Assembly (NCBI GenBank): GCA_964389675.1
Contig: CAYMEV010000003.1
Coordinates: 1 to 64,000 of the forward strand
Direction of reading: 5' to 3'
DNA: 64,000 nucleotides
Origin: CAYMEV01 sp964389675 [NCBI: uncultured Candidatus Sumerlaeota bacterium]
GTDB lineage: Bacteria; CAYMEV01
Part shown: piece after piece, positions 7,747 to 15,982 of the stretch
How positions within the stretch are numbered: position 1 is the stretch's first letter
How the letters are laid out: the number at the start of each line of letters is the position of its first letter
The notes under the pieces: generated by a model
What the model saw: the letters and a program-made list of their open reading frames with translations, nothing else
Databases searched by the model: none
Told to the model about the DNA's origin: nothing
Made by a program: the position numbers and the translations under genes

Positions 7747-9528
7747 ATGAGGAAGGGAAAATCATACTATATTAAATGGGTTGTTTCTGTTTACAGGGAG
7801 CACCGCCTTTTTGTCCTTTTCCTGATCTTGATGACCGTCTTCACAACGGCTGTTACAACACTTTACCCACTGGTGTACAAGTATATCATTGATTCAATTG
7901 TCCAAAACCTGGATCTGTTTCACAGCGGTGACCTGTCACTTCAGGCTGCAATGGCTGAAAGGAAAAAGCTTATCCTCATACTTATCGCTTTCGGTATTGC
8001 CATGTCAATTACAAATGCATATCCTTTCCTGAGGGCCAAGCTTAACCTTATATTTGAAATAAGCCTAAGGAAGATCTATTTTAATAAAATACTAAACAAG
8101 AGCTACAGGTTTTTCCAGAAATACAGGACAGGTGATATTGCCACCAGGCTTACAGATGATATATCTACTCATCCCCCTGGAGTGTCCTGGTTTCTGTGCT
8201 CGGGAATATTCAGGGCATTTAACTCCGGCTGTATTATACTGTTCTGCCTTGTCAGCATGTGGATACTGAACCCGATGCTTACAATGCTTTCGATAATACC
8301 CATCCCCTTTATGATGTTTCTCTTTTTCAGGCTTGAATCTGTAATTGGGAGAAAATTCAGAATATTCAGAAAAAGTGTTTCAGAAACGAATGATTTCCTC
8401 GAATCAGCATTTTCCGGGGTAAAGATCATTAAATCATTCAACTCTGAAAGGTATCAGAAGGAGGCATTCGGGAAAATGCTTGAAAAAAGGAAAGGCATAG
8501 AAAGGGATGTACTGGCCATACAGGGCCTGTTCAGCATATATTTTGAATTCTTAAATTATCTCGGGCAGGTGTTTGTGCTTTTATTCGGGGGTATAATGGT
8601 AATAAGGGGTAATATATCCCTGGGTACCTATATAGCTTTTTATTCATATCTCGGGATAATTGTATGGCCCATTACGGATATACCGAATTTCTTTGTGATG
8701 GGGACACAGGCATGTGTTACCATAGACAGGCTTGAGGAAATCAGACAGTTCGAACCGGGATATACGGATGCTGATCCCAGAGGAAAGAAACTGGCCAAAC
8801 TGAGTGATATCAGTATCGAGAACCTGAGTTTTGAGTTCAAGCAAAGCAAAAGGTCAGATCAGAAGGATTTCAGGATACAGGATATAAACTTCAGCCTGAA
8901 AAAGGGAGAAAAGATAGCAATTGTAGGAAAGATCGGATCAGGCAAAACGACCCTGCTTAATCTTCTTACAGGAATATATGAGCCTGATTCCGGAGAAGTT
9001 AAGATAAATGACAGGCCGATACAGGAATATGACAAAGATACTTTCAGGAAGAGGATTGGCTATATTGAACAGCTTCCTGTGATTATAAGCGAGTCTGTAT
9101 TTACCAATATTGATTTCTGGAGAGACCTGGATGGTTCTATAATTTCAAAAGCTGCAAGAACTGCCCAGATCTATGATGAAATAGACAATTTGCCTGATAA
9201 ATTTTTAACTCAGCTTGGACAGAGGGGAATAGGGTTTTCAGGGGGCCAGAAGCAGAGGCTTTCTATCGCAAGGGCCCTGTCCGGGCACCCTGATATTATT
9301 ATCATGGATGATGTTACCAGCGCCATGGATGCAGAAAATGAAAAGAACTTCTGGAGGGAGCTTCTGGATAAGACGCCTGATATCACTACCATCGTGGTTA
9401 CGCACAGGATGTCAACAGCCAGGAAGGCTGACAGGATAATAGTCCTTAATGACGGATTGATCGAAGCTCAGGGAACGCATGAGGAGCTTATTGAGATAAG
9501 CCCCACATACAGAGAGCTGATCAAATAG
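7747..9528 (+). CDS. ABC exporter half-transporter, degenerate-site subunit
   Basis: A 593-residue partner of the preceding gene. The ATG at 7747 is preferred to one 51 bases upstream because it avoids a long overlap and starts just before the first membrane helix. Membrane domain about 20-310; nucleotide-binding domain with Walker A GKIGSGKTT, signature FSGGQKQR and H-loop VVTHRMST. Walker B is IIIMDDVTSAMD, so the catalytic Glu is Asp. That substitution marks the subunit carrying the degenerate ATP site in heterodimeric exporters of the TM287/288 type. An unusual insertion, KQSKRSDQKDF, lies in the first strands of the NBD. Confidence 0.92.
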   Translation: MRKGKSYYIKWVVSVYREHRLFVLFLILMTVFTTAVTTLYPLVYKYIIDSIVQNLDLFHSGDLSLQAAMAERKKLILILIAFGIAMSITNAYPFLRAKLNLIFEISLRKIYFNKILNKSYRFFQKYRTGDIATRLTDDISTHPPGVSWFLCSGIFRAFNSGCIILFCLVSMWILNPMLTMLSIIPIPFMMFLFFRLESVIGRKFRIFRKSVSETNDFLESAFSGVKIIKSFNSERYQKEAFGKMLEKRKGIERDVLAIQGLFSIYFEFLNYLGQVFVLLFGGIMVIRGNISLGTYIAFYSYLGIIVWPITDIPNFFVMGTQACVTIDRLEEIRQFEPGYTDADPRGKKLAKLSDISIENLSFEFKQSKRSDQKDFRIQDINFSLKKGEKIAIVGKIGSGKTTLLNLLTGIYEPDSGEVKINDRPIQEYDKDTFRKRIGYIEQLPVIISESVFTNIDFWRDLDGSIISKAARTAQIYDEIDNLPDKFLTQLGQRGIGFSGGQKQRLSIARALSGHPDIIIMDDVTSAMDAENEKNFWRELLDKTPDITTIVVTHRMSTARKADRIIVLNDGLIEAQGTHEELIEISPTYRELIK

Positions 9529-9531
9529 GAT

Positions 9532-9565
9532 AAGGCGGCCAAATAACCGCCTTTATTGTTATTTT
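9532..9565 (+). terminator. Intrinsic terminator after the ABC operon
   Basis: AAGGCGG and CCGCCTT form a perfect 7-bp stem (9532-9538 with 9547-9553) around an 8-base loop, followed by TATTGTTATTTT. It lies between two convergent genes and is T-rich only in the plus direction. Confidence 0.8.
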
Positions 9566-10170
9566 ATCACATTCTCAAAGAGCTCAGGCAATTCATCATC
9601 TGCAACATCGTTCATGAGATCGACGATGTCATCCCAGGCCCTGGCGGCAAATCTTTTGTGGTGTGCTGCAATAACAGTCTTACCGCTTTTTTTATCAATT
9701 ATTTTCATGTCAAAAACAAGGTACCCTGCGCCTGCGCCGAAACCGACAAAGTAACGCGCTGCACGAGATCCTCGCTCAAATTCAAGTATTCGTCCTTCCA
9801 GAATATAATCAGCAGGGTTATCAATCAATGTTATCCCATATTTTGAACTTATCTTGGGTGTAGTCTTTTCAATTATTATTTCCTTGAACCTCTTTCCTGC
9901 ATCTGCCCATCGGACATCATCCTGGTCATCCTCATCATCTTCATCTTCAGGTTCAGGGGCAAGCATCTCAAAATCCATTACCTGTATGGAACTATTGCGC
10001 AGGCTTATTTGCGGGTCGCTGTAGATATAATCAAGATCATTGCTCTCATTTAATGTAAGCTCCCCGAAATAATCGGACTGATAAATTTCAGGAGCGCTGC
10101 TGCATGATATGCAGAGCATAAATATAACCGGAATTACAAAAAACAAGAGGTTTCTGGAATAACTTTTCAT
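9559..10170 (-). CDS. Lipoprotein, DUF4410-like
   Basis: A protein of about 203 residues when started at the ATG at 10170 (MKSYSRNLLFF), which gives a normal signal peptide; a start 36 bases upstream is possible. A lipobox-like MLCISC ends the hydrophobic stretch, with Cys23 as probable lipidation site. An acidic run (EPEDEDDEDDQDD) follows. The folded part (KRFKEIIIEKTTPKI, then YILEGRILEFERGSRAARYFVGFGAGAG in two pieces) resembles DUF4410 proteins, in which glycines precede a hydrophobic strand. Likely periplasmic face; function unknown. Confidence 0.7.
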   Translation of the reverse strand: MKSYSRNLLFFVIPVIFMLCISCSSAPEIYQSDYFGELTLNESNDLDYIYSDPQISLRNSSIQVMDFEMLAPEPEDEDDEDDQDDVRWADAGKRFKEIIIEKTTPKISSKYGITLIDNPADYILEGRILEFERGSRAARYFVGFGAGAGYLVFDMKIIDKKSGKTVIAAHHKRFAARAWDDIVDLMNDVADDELPELFENVIK

Positions 10171-10384
10171 AATATACTCCTTTTTTATGATATTTAATAA
10201 AATCATATAAATTTATTAATTATACTGTTTTATTGTAATGTCAATATTTTGGACATGAATATTTTAAAAATATGAAATTATAGCAGATTTATTATTAACC
10301 TTATAGCAAAGTGATTTTTTAATATTAAAGCATGGATTGTTTTAGAATTGAACAGATACTGCCTGGTTTATAAAAAAACCTGTA

Positions 10385-11650
10385 TTAAATGAGAGTTATC
10401 TTTTGGGGTTCTGGAGTCTTTATGCTCTCAGTCCAGATACGGTTTATATAATCCATCGCAAAATAATTCTGAAGCAGATGAACACGGTGGATACCCATTT
10501 TATTCAGAATAATGTTTTCATCAGTCTTTTTGGCATATCCAAGCAGTTTGAGAGCAATAACAATTTTTACAAAATCCCTGTTCAGTTTTCTATTAAATCT
10601 GTTTTCATACTCACCTGCAGGGACTGATGTCTCATATAGCCTCCAGTAAAGCCAGAAAAGCCTTTCAAGCCTGTCAGAAACATCCATTACTATTGAGTAA
10701 GGCAGTTTCCCTGATTCAAGCTGTTCCTGATAATGCTTTAAATTAAATGAGTTGAAAAGGAAATGCCTGCCGGTATATGTAGCTGACGAAGGTCCTATCC
10801 CCAGGTAATAATCCCTTGTAACGGAAGAATATCTTGGTTTTTGATTTTTGAGAAAAGCCCAGACTGATATCTGCTTATATCCGTTATTGGTGAATTTGTC
10901 GCATATATGAAAGTACATTTTTTTCCTCTGAGAAGGATCAGGAAGAATTACCCTTCGCAATTTTTTATGTTTTCCTGCTCTGCTATATGGGAACGTAAAC
11001 AAGGGATAAAGAGTGACCTGATCAGCCCCGGAATCCACTGCCCTTTCTAATGTTTCATCCAGTTCACTTATTGTCTGACCTGGAAATGCAAAGATCAGGT
11101 CGATATTTACAGTCAGGAAATTCCTTTTCTGTGCCTGCTCTATAGCATTATCTGCTGTAGATGCATCGTAGTTTCTTCCCAGCATTTTCAGGTATTTATC
11201 ATTGAAATCCTGTACTCCAATGCTTATAAGGTCGCATTTGATTTCTTCCAGTTCAGACAGGACCCTTTCGGTTATCTCCTCGGGATTTGTCTCTATTGCA
11301 GTGTGTTTAACTGCGCAAAGGGAGCGTAACAGCTCAGTATGTCTTATTAATGCCTTATTCATCAATGTAGGGGTTCCGCCGCCGATATACAATGATTCAA
11401 AATTCTTATTCTGCAGATTTTCAGCATGTAATTGAATCTCTTTTTCTATAGATCCTGCAATTAATAAGGCTCTGTCTTCACTGTATATTTCCTTGAAATA
11501 CGGGCAGTATGGGCAGGAATTCCTGCAGAAAGGTATATGGATATAAAGGCTGTTTACCCTTTCATAATTAATAGCCTGTCCGTTATACTTATAAAAAGTC
11601 AGGTCGTCATTAATTCCCAGAAGGCTTTTTAATATAAATTTTTTCAGCAT
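10385..11650 (-). CDS. HemW-like radical SAM protein
   Basis: A 421-residue protein. The cluster-binding motif is HIPFCRNSCPYCPY (CxxxCxxC) near residue 40, after the YIHIPFC opening shared with HemW and oxygen-independent coproporphyrinogen oxidases. IGGGTPTLM and ETNPEEIT are further conserved family segments. A HemW-type C-terminal domain follows. Heme chaperone, coproporphyrinogen dehydrogenase, or a ChuW/HutW-like radical methyltransferase are all possible; sequence alone does not separate them. It lies 54 bases downstream of a methyltransferase on the same strand, so the two probably form an operon. Confidence 0.8.
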   Translation of the reverse strand: MLKKFILKSLLGINDDLTFYKYNGQAINYERVNSLYIHIPFCRNSCPYCPYFKEIYSEDRALLIAGSIEKEIQLHAENLQNKNFESLYIGGGTPTLMNKALIRHTELLRSLCAVKHTAIETNPEEITERVLSELEEIKCDLISIGVQDFNDKYLKMLGRNYDASTADNAIEQAQKRNFLTVNIDLIFAFPGQTISELDETLERAVDSGADQVTLYPLFTFPYSRAGKHKKLRRVILPDPSQRKKMYFHICDKFTNNGYKQISVWAFLKNQKPRYSSVTRDYYLGIGPSSATYTGRHFLFNSFNLKHYQEQLESGKLPYSIVMDVSDRLERLFWLYWRLYETSVPAGEYENRFNRKLNRDFVKIVIALKLLGYAKKTDENIILNKMGIHRVHLLQNYFAMDYINRIWTESIKTPEPQKITLI

Positions 11651-11704
11651 AGAGCCTTTCTTAATATTTCAATTTTTTATTTGGTCAGATTTTAATCAAA
11701 TAGA

Positions 11705-12391
11705 CTAACGTGGAATATCAGTGTTTTTGATAGCCTTAAAGTACAGTAAAGCACCATTTATTTCCGGATAAGGCGCAAAAACGAAATGCTTGTTTTCTAA
11801 TAATTGCTTGAGATCCTTTTCAGAATATAGATTTCCATGAATGACCGAATTTTTTGGTTTTCTTTCGGGAACAGGAATACTGCAGATAAAAATCCCCTGA
11901 GGCTTAAGGATGCGGTATAATTCATCGATTGCTTTATTTATATCAGAGAAAAAATTTAATGAAAGGTTACATACAGCCATATCGTATTGATTGCCGGAAA
12001 AAGGAAGCTCTTCTGCATTGCATTCATAAAGCTCAAATTCATCAAAACCGCTTTTTATGAATCTTTTACAGGCTTTTTTTAACAGTCCTTTGCTGATATC
12101 TGTCCCTGTGTATTTATTATCATTTGGCAGTAGATCAGCTAAATTGCCACTCCCGGTGGCTAACTCAATAACAGTTCTGTTATGGGTGTTTTTCATTTCA
12201 TTTTGCAAAAAATTCAAATGCCTGCTGTAGGAGGCAGCAAATTTTTTTGGAAAGACGGACTTTTCCATGATTTTATCATATAAAAAGCTGAATAGATCTG
12301 CAAGCCACGGCTTATGCTTTATTCTTTTCCCATTTTTGTATATAAAATTTATGCCTTTATTCTTTACTATGGTAAATCCTTCTTTCAGCAT
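11705..12391 (-). CDS. UbiE-like class I SAM methyltransferase
   Basis: A 228-residue methyltransferase. Motif I is VIELATGSGNLADLL (about 86-100), then YTGTDISKGLLKKA, motif IV AVCNLSLNFF, and LYRILKPQGIFICSIP. The basic N-terminus (KNGKRIKHKPWL) has no membrane segment. AAGGGG lies 7 bases before the ATG. It is first in a probable two-gene unit with the HemW-like gene, suggesting a porphyrin, quinone or lipid substrate; this is inference. Confidence 0.82.
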   Translation of the reverse strand: MLKEGFTIVKNKGINFIYKNGKRIKHKPWLADLFSFLYDKIMEKSVFPKKFAASYSRHLNFLQNEMKNTHNRTVIELATGSGNLADLLPNDNKYTGTDISKGLLKKACKRFIKSGFDEFELYECNAEELPFSGNQYDMAVCNLSLNFFSDINKAIDELYRILKPQGIFICSIPVPERKPKNSVIHGNLYSEKDLKQLLENKHFVFAPYPEINGALLYFKAIKNTDIPR

Positions 12392-12446
12392 TAATATCCC
12401 CTTTTGTTATTGGTACAAGTAAAAGGAAATAATCCTCCTTTAGTCT

Positions 12447-13652
12447 TTAACCCGGCAGTATAAGGCTTTCAATGTCCCTCGGGTACCCTGTTAGAAATTC
12501 AGGCCCATTTTCAGTGATCAATATAGTGTCAGAATGCCTGAATCCCCCGACTCCCTCAGCATATATTCCAGGTTCGACTGTAAACAGCATACCAGGCTGC
12601 ATAATGGTATCATCTCCGATATCCAGGAAAGGGCCCTCATGGTAGCGGATGCCTATATTATGTCCGGAATGATGGCGCCAGCAGTAATTTAGATTATTGG
12701 ATTCAAAATATTCCCTTACTTTTCTGTCAACACTGCTGCATGGCTTGCCTGCCCGGCAGGCATCAATAGCAATGTTCTGGAGCTCAAGCATATGTGCAAA
12801 ATAGTTTCTCTGCAGTTTATCAGGCTCTCTTATAAACATTGTCCTCTCCAGTTCTGACCAGTATCCGAACATCGGGCAGGATGCTCCTGTGACCAGAGTA
12901 TCACCAGCCTTGAAAACCGCATTTATATTCAGGCTATGGGGAAGTGCGCTGTGAGTGCCGATCTGTCCGCGGTAACCGGCAGATGGACCGTTTGAGCCCA
13001 TTGACAGTGACTTATATTTATTTCCATATTCTCTGAAAAGGTCCTGCTGAGCATCATATGCTGCCCTCATCTGTACTTCTGTTTCAGTCAGGCCTATCTT
13101 TGTATATTCCTGCAGATACCTGTGCACGTGGGACGCCCATCTTGCTGATTCGCGAATCAGTTCTATTTCATGTTTGCTCTTTACCTGCATCATTTTTTCA
13201 ATTATATCATCCGCCGGCTGAAATACAAAGCCTGTAATATCGCTTATTTTAGGCCCGTTGTAGCCCATTACCTTTCCATAACCATCACCGTCGCCGAAAA
13301 ATACGCTTTTAATGCCTTTTTCTTTCATAATGCGTGAAAGATGTATCATTGGGTGCTCATGATCCGGGTATTCAGGATATGAATATACATCATCGACACT
13401 GGCATAAGCTTCTGCATGTTCAAGTTCCAGGCGAGGGACAAAAAGAAAGGTTCCTCCCTCTTTATCTATTATCAATGCTATTGGCCTTTCTGTCGGTACA
13501 AATGCAAAACCTGTCAGGTAGAATATACGGTGGCTTCCCCACCATAAAAATCCATCAGCTTCTGATGCATCCGGGTGGGCAAGTGTTCTTTCTATCCTCT
13601 TTTTGTACTCTTTATTAGAAATTCCTTCAGCCAGCTTTTTCTGTTGAGCCAT
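12447..13652 (-). CDS. M24-fold protein (aminopeptidase P/prolidase family) with altered metal site
   Basis: A 401-residue protein from the ATG at 13652, which has AAGGAG 7-8 bases upstream. An upstream in-frame start would only add an unrelated hydrophobic stretch. An N-terminal creatinase-like domain (about 1-160) precedes a pita-bread domain. By eye, the five canonical metal ligands read Gly256, Glu267, His331, Glu360 and Ser374 instead of D, D, H, E, E. His331 (HSGHNIG) and Glu360 (VEPGIY) remain. It may bind metal differently, be a metal-free creatinase-like hydrolase, or be inactive. It is divergent from the DUF134 operon. Confidence 0.8.
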   Translation of the reverse strand: MAQQKKLAEGISNKEYKKRIERTLAHPDASEADGFLWWGSHRIFYLTGFAFVPTERPIALIIDKEGGTFLFVPRLELEHAEAYASVDDVYSYPEYPDHEHPMIHLSRIMKEKGIKSVFFGDGDGYGKVMGYNGPKISDITGFVFQPADDIIEKMMQVKSKHEIELIRESARWASHVHRYLQEYTKIGLTETEVQMRAAYDAQQDLFREYGNKYKSLSMGSNGPSAGYRGQIGTHSALPHSLNINAVFKAGDTLVTGASCPMFGYWSELERTMFIREPDKLQRNYFAHMLELQNIAIDACRAGKPCSSVDRKVREYFESNNLNYCWRHHSGHNIGIRYHEGPFLDIGDDTIMQPGMLFTVEPGIYAEGVGGFRHSDTILITENGPEFLTGYPRDIESLILPG

Positions 13653-13746
13653 ATCTCTCTCCTTAAAAAGTATACCATATAATAAAACCCAAGCTGAAAA
13701 ATTCAAATAAAAACCAAAAAATAAAAGCAAAAGGGATATAATTAAA

Positions 13747-13775
13747 TTGACATTTTGCACAATGGTTCATATAAT
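13747..13775 (+). promoter_or_regulatory. Consensus sigma-70 promoter of the DUF134-cyanophycinase operon
   Basis: TTGACA (13747-13752), a 17-base spacer, then TATAAT (13770-13775): a perfect match in both hexamers and spacing. Transcription should begin near 13782, giving a leader of about 25 bases to the ATG at 13808. Confidence 0.8.
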
Positions 13776-13795
13776 ATTGAACAATGGTGCAAAAT
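13752..13795. promoter_or_regulatory. Nested palindromic operator overlapping the promoter
   Basis: Outer arms ATTTTGCAC (13752-13760) and GTGCAAAAT (13787-13795), inner arms GTTCA (13765-13769) and TGAAC (13778-13782). The half-sites are joined by AATG on each side in direct orientation. The 44-bp element covers the spacer, -10 and start point, so a bound dimer or tetramer would block transcription. The helix-turn-helix DUF134 protein just downstream is the obvious candidate binder; this is inferred. Confidence 0.65.
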
Positions 13796-13807
13796 AAAAA
13801 ATATAAA

Positions 13808-14278
13808 ATGACAGGCCGTCCCAGAAAATACCGGCAGATCAAGCTTCCTCCGGTAAACCAGGTATACAGGCCATCAGGTACAAAGAACATCCCTGAAGGA
13901 GATGTTATTCTCACCCTGGGAGAGTATGAGGCAATACGCCTCGGGGATTATGAGCTTTATAATCATGAAGAGGGAGCAAGGTGCATGGGTGTCTCCAGGT
14001 CAACCTTTACACGGATAATAGAGTCTGCGCACAGGAAAATCGGAGCTGCATTTGTGGAAGGCAAAAGTATTATTATAAAAGGTGGCAATTATAATATCTC
14101 AAGAAATATTTTTGAATGCCAGGACTGCGGGTATCATTACTCAGGGGATGAACACCCGGAGATCTGTCCGGAATGCAAAAGCGAGCGGATAATCTGTCTT
14201 GGCAGCAATTATGGCATGTGTAACAGGAACAGGTGCCTGAAAGGAAGGAATTTAGCAGATAATGATATTAACAGGTGA
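13808..14278 (+). CDS. DUF134 family DNA-binding protein with zinc-ribbon tail
   Basis: A 156-residue protein from the ATG at 13808 (MTGRPRKYRQI), which matches the usual DUF134 opening. An in-frame ATG at 13784 lies inside the operator and almost at the predicted transcript start. The body has a sigma-70 region 4-like helix-turn-helix (LTLGEYEAIRLGDYE; GARCMGVSRSTFTRI). The C-terminus has CxxC pairs in FECQDCGYHY and ICPECKSERI, plus further Cys near the end, likely a zinc site. It heads a four-gene operon and probably controls its own palindromic promoter. Confidence 0.85.
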   Translation: MTGRPRKYRQIKLPPVNQVYRPSGTKNIPEGDVILTLGEYEAIRLGDYELYNHEEGARCMGVSRSTFTRIIESAHRKIGAAFVEGKSIIIKGGNYNISRNIFECQDCGYHYSGDEHPEICPECKSERIICLGSNYGMCNRNRCLKGRNLADNDINR

Positions 14279-14283
14279 AAACT

Positions 14284-15324
14284 ATGGAAGATAAAAGAGG
14301 ATATTTAGTACTGATAGGAGGAGCAGAAGACAGAAAGGACAGGATGGTTATCCTAAGAAGGATACTTGAGCTGACCAGCAACAGGAATGTTGTTGTGGTA
14401 CCATCGGCGACATCATATACTGCAGATGCAATTAGTGACTACAGAGATGTTTTCTTTTCAATCGGTGCAAGTATGGTTGATGGAATTGATATCCAGAGTC
14501 GCTATGAAGCTGAAAGGGATGACTATTCACATTTGCTGGATGATGCCGGCCTGATATTCTTTACAGGCGGTGACCAGACAAGATTAGTAGATTCACTATG
14601 GCAAACCAAGACCATGGAAATTATAAGAAAAAGGTTCAAAGAGGGTGCTACAATTGCAGGTACCAGCGCAGGAGCTGCAGCCGCAAGCGATCCGATGATA
14701 TATGATGGTGATGATGAAGGGTTTTCTAAATCGGCAGTCAAGCATACAAGAGGCTTTGGCTTCCTGAAGGAAATTACAGTGGACACTCATTTCCTTCAGC
14801 GTGAAAGAATACCCAGATTGTCGCAGTTCCTGTCCAGCGGCTTATCTCAAAAAGGGATAGGCCTTAATGAGGATACAGCAATATTTATATCACCAGATAA
14901 TAAGTTTGAGGTTGTAGGAAGCGGCACTGTAACCGTAATGAATTCAGAAAACATGAAATACTCAAGTTATGATGATGTTAACAGAAATGAGCCTATCAGC
15001 GTTGATGGAGTAGAGATAGGTTTTCTTGCTGAAGGGAGTGTCTTTGATCTTGACAGATGGAAGATTGATAAGGAAATAAATGCAATTTTACCTAAATACG
15101 AGAAAAGCGAATACAGAGAGTATAGAGAAACAGAAGATGAAAAAAGAAGAAGAGAAACTGAGCATGACGCAGAAAGCAGAAGAGACAGGACAGGGGAAAA
15201 ACCAGCAGAATATGCACGGGAAAGTGATCGCAGCAGGTATTATAAAAAATATGACAGGTCTAAGAGCTATGAGAGGAGTTACGGCTCAGGAAGGGGAAAA
15301 AGAGCAGGAAGGGGGAGAAGATGA
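14284..15324 (+). CDS. Cyanophycinase-like serine hydrolase with charged C-terminal tail
   Basis: An S51-family protein of 346 residues from ATG 14284 (AGGTGA upstream); a GTG at 14275 overlapping the previous stop is the alternative. FFTGGDQTRLV and the nucleophile motif GTSAGAAAAS are diagnostic of cyanophycinases, which cut beta-Asp-Arg dipeptides from cyanophycin or related isopeptides. The fold ends near residue 270. About 75 residues of highly charged sequence rich in Arg, Glu, Tyr and Ser follow, ending GRGKRAGRGRR, which is not part of the family. No cyanophycin synthetase is in the window. Confidence 0.85.
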   Translation: MEDKRGYLVLIGGAEDRKDRMVILRRILELTSNRNVVVVPSATSYTADAISDYRDVFFSIGASMVDGIDIQSRYEAERDDYSHLLDDAGLIFFTGGDQTRLVDSLWQTKTMEIIRKRFKEGATIAGTSAGAAAASDPMIYDGDDEGFSKSAVKHTRGFGFLKEITVDTHFLQRERIPRLSQFLSSGLSQKGIGLNEDTAIFISPDNKFEVVGSGTVTVMNSENMKYSSYDDVNRNEPISVDGVEIGFLAEGSVFDLDRWKIDKEINAILPKYEKSEYREYRETEDEKRRRETEHDAESRRDRTGEKPAEYARESDRSRYYKKYDRSKSYERSYGSGRGKRAGRGRR

Positions 15325-15962
15325 TGAAAGCAACAATTATTTATGATAATACAAACCATCGGGAAGATCTGGAGCCTGATTGGGGATTCTCATGCCTTGT
15401 AGAGGCACATGAAAGAACCATCCTTTTTGATGCCGGGGGGAATGGAAGAATACTCCTGGAGAATATGAAGAAACTTGGGATTGAACCTTCTTCTGTTACA
15501 GATGTGTTTATATCCCATTCCCATTTTGACCATACCGGGGGGCTTTCTGCTTTTTTGGACATTAACAGCAGGATCAGATTGATTGCCCCTCCCTCGTTCA
15601 GGGGGGTTAAAAATGTAAAAGAAATAATATATGCTGATAAACCCGCACAGTTGTATAATAATATATTTACTACAGGCGAGCTTGATAATATTGAACAGGT
15701 CCTGATAGTGGATACATCTGAGGGGCTGGTCCTGATCACAGGCTGCTCCCATCCGGATATGAAAAACATTCTGGATGCCGCCATGCAATTCGGGAAAGTT
15801 CATGGAATTATAGGAGGCCTTCATGGATTCAGCAATTTTGAGTTAATAGATAATATTGGTTTTATTTGCCCTACTCACTGTACAAAATATATCATTGAGC
15901 TTGAAGAAAGATTTCAAAACAGGTATATCAAGGGCGGAGCAGGTCAGATCATAAAAATTTAG
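15321..15962 (+). CDS. Metallo-beta-lactamase-fold hydrolase
   Basis: A 213-residue protein whose ATG overlaps the cyanophycinase stop (ATGA); a second ATG follows directly. The metal motif is ISHSHFDHTGG (HxHxDH), with further ligands in TGCSHPDM and a final PTHCTKYI. The closest functional relatives by pattern are the MJ0301-like dihydropterin-ribofuranosyl-aminobenzene phosphate synthases, but this subgroup is broad. GGGGAGA precedes the start. It belongs to the DUF134 operon. Confidence 0.82.
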   Translation: MMKATIIYDNTNHREDLEPDWGFSCLVEAHERTILFDAGGNGRILLENMKKLGIEPSSVTDVFISHSHFDHTGGLSAFLDINSRIRLIAPPSFRGVKNVKEIIYADKPAQLYNNIFTTGELDNIEQVLIVDTSEGLVLITGCSHPDMKNILDAAMQFGKVHGIIGGLHGFSNFELIDNIGFICPTHCTKYIIELEERFQNRYIKGGAGQIIKI

Positions 15963-15982
15963 GATAATAAAGGGGATAAAGT

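Noticed and set aside
13653-13760. N-terminal extension of the M24 protein
   Set aside because: The added residues are a hydrophobic stretch encoded by the promoter region; the ATG at 13652 has an AAGGAG site.
13784-13807. Upstream ATG (13784) as the DUF134 start
   Set aside because: It lies inside the operator and at the predicted transcript start; family members begin at the GRPRK segment, which the ATG at 13808 fits.
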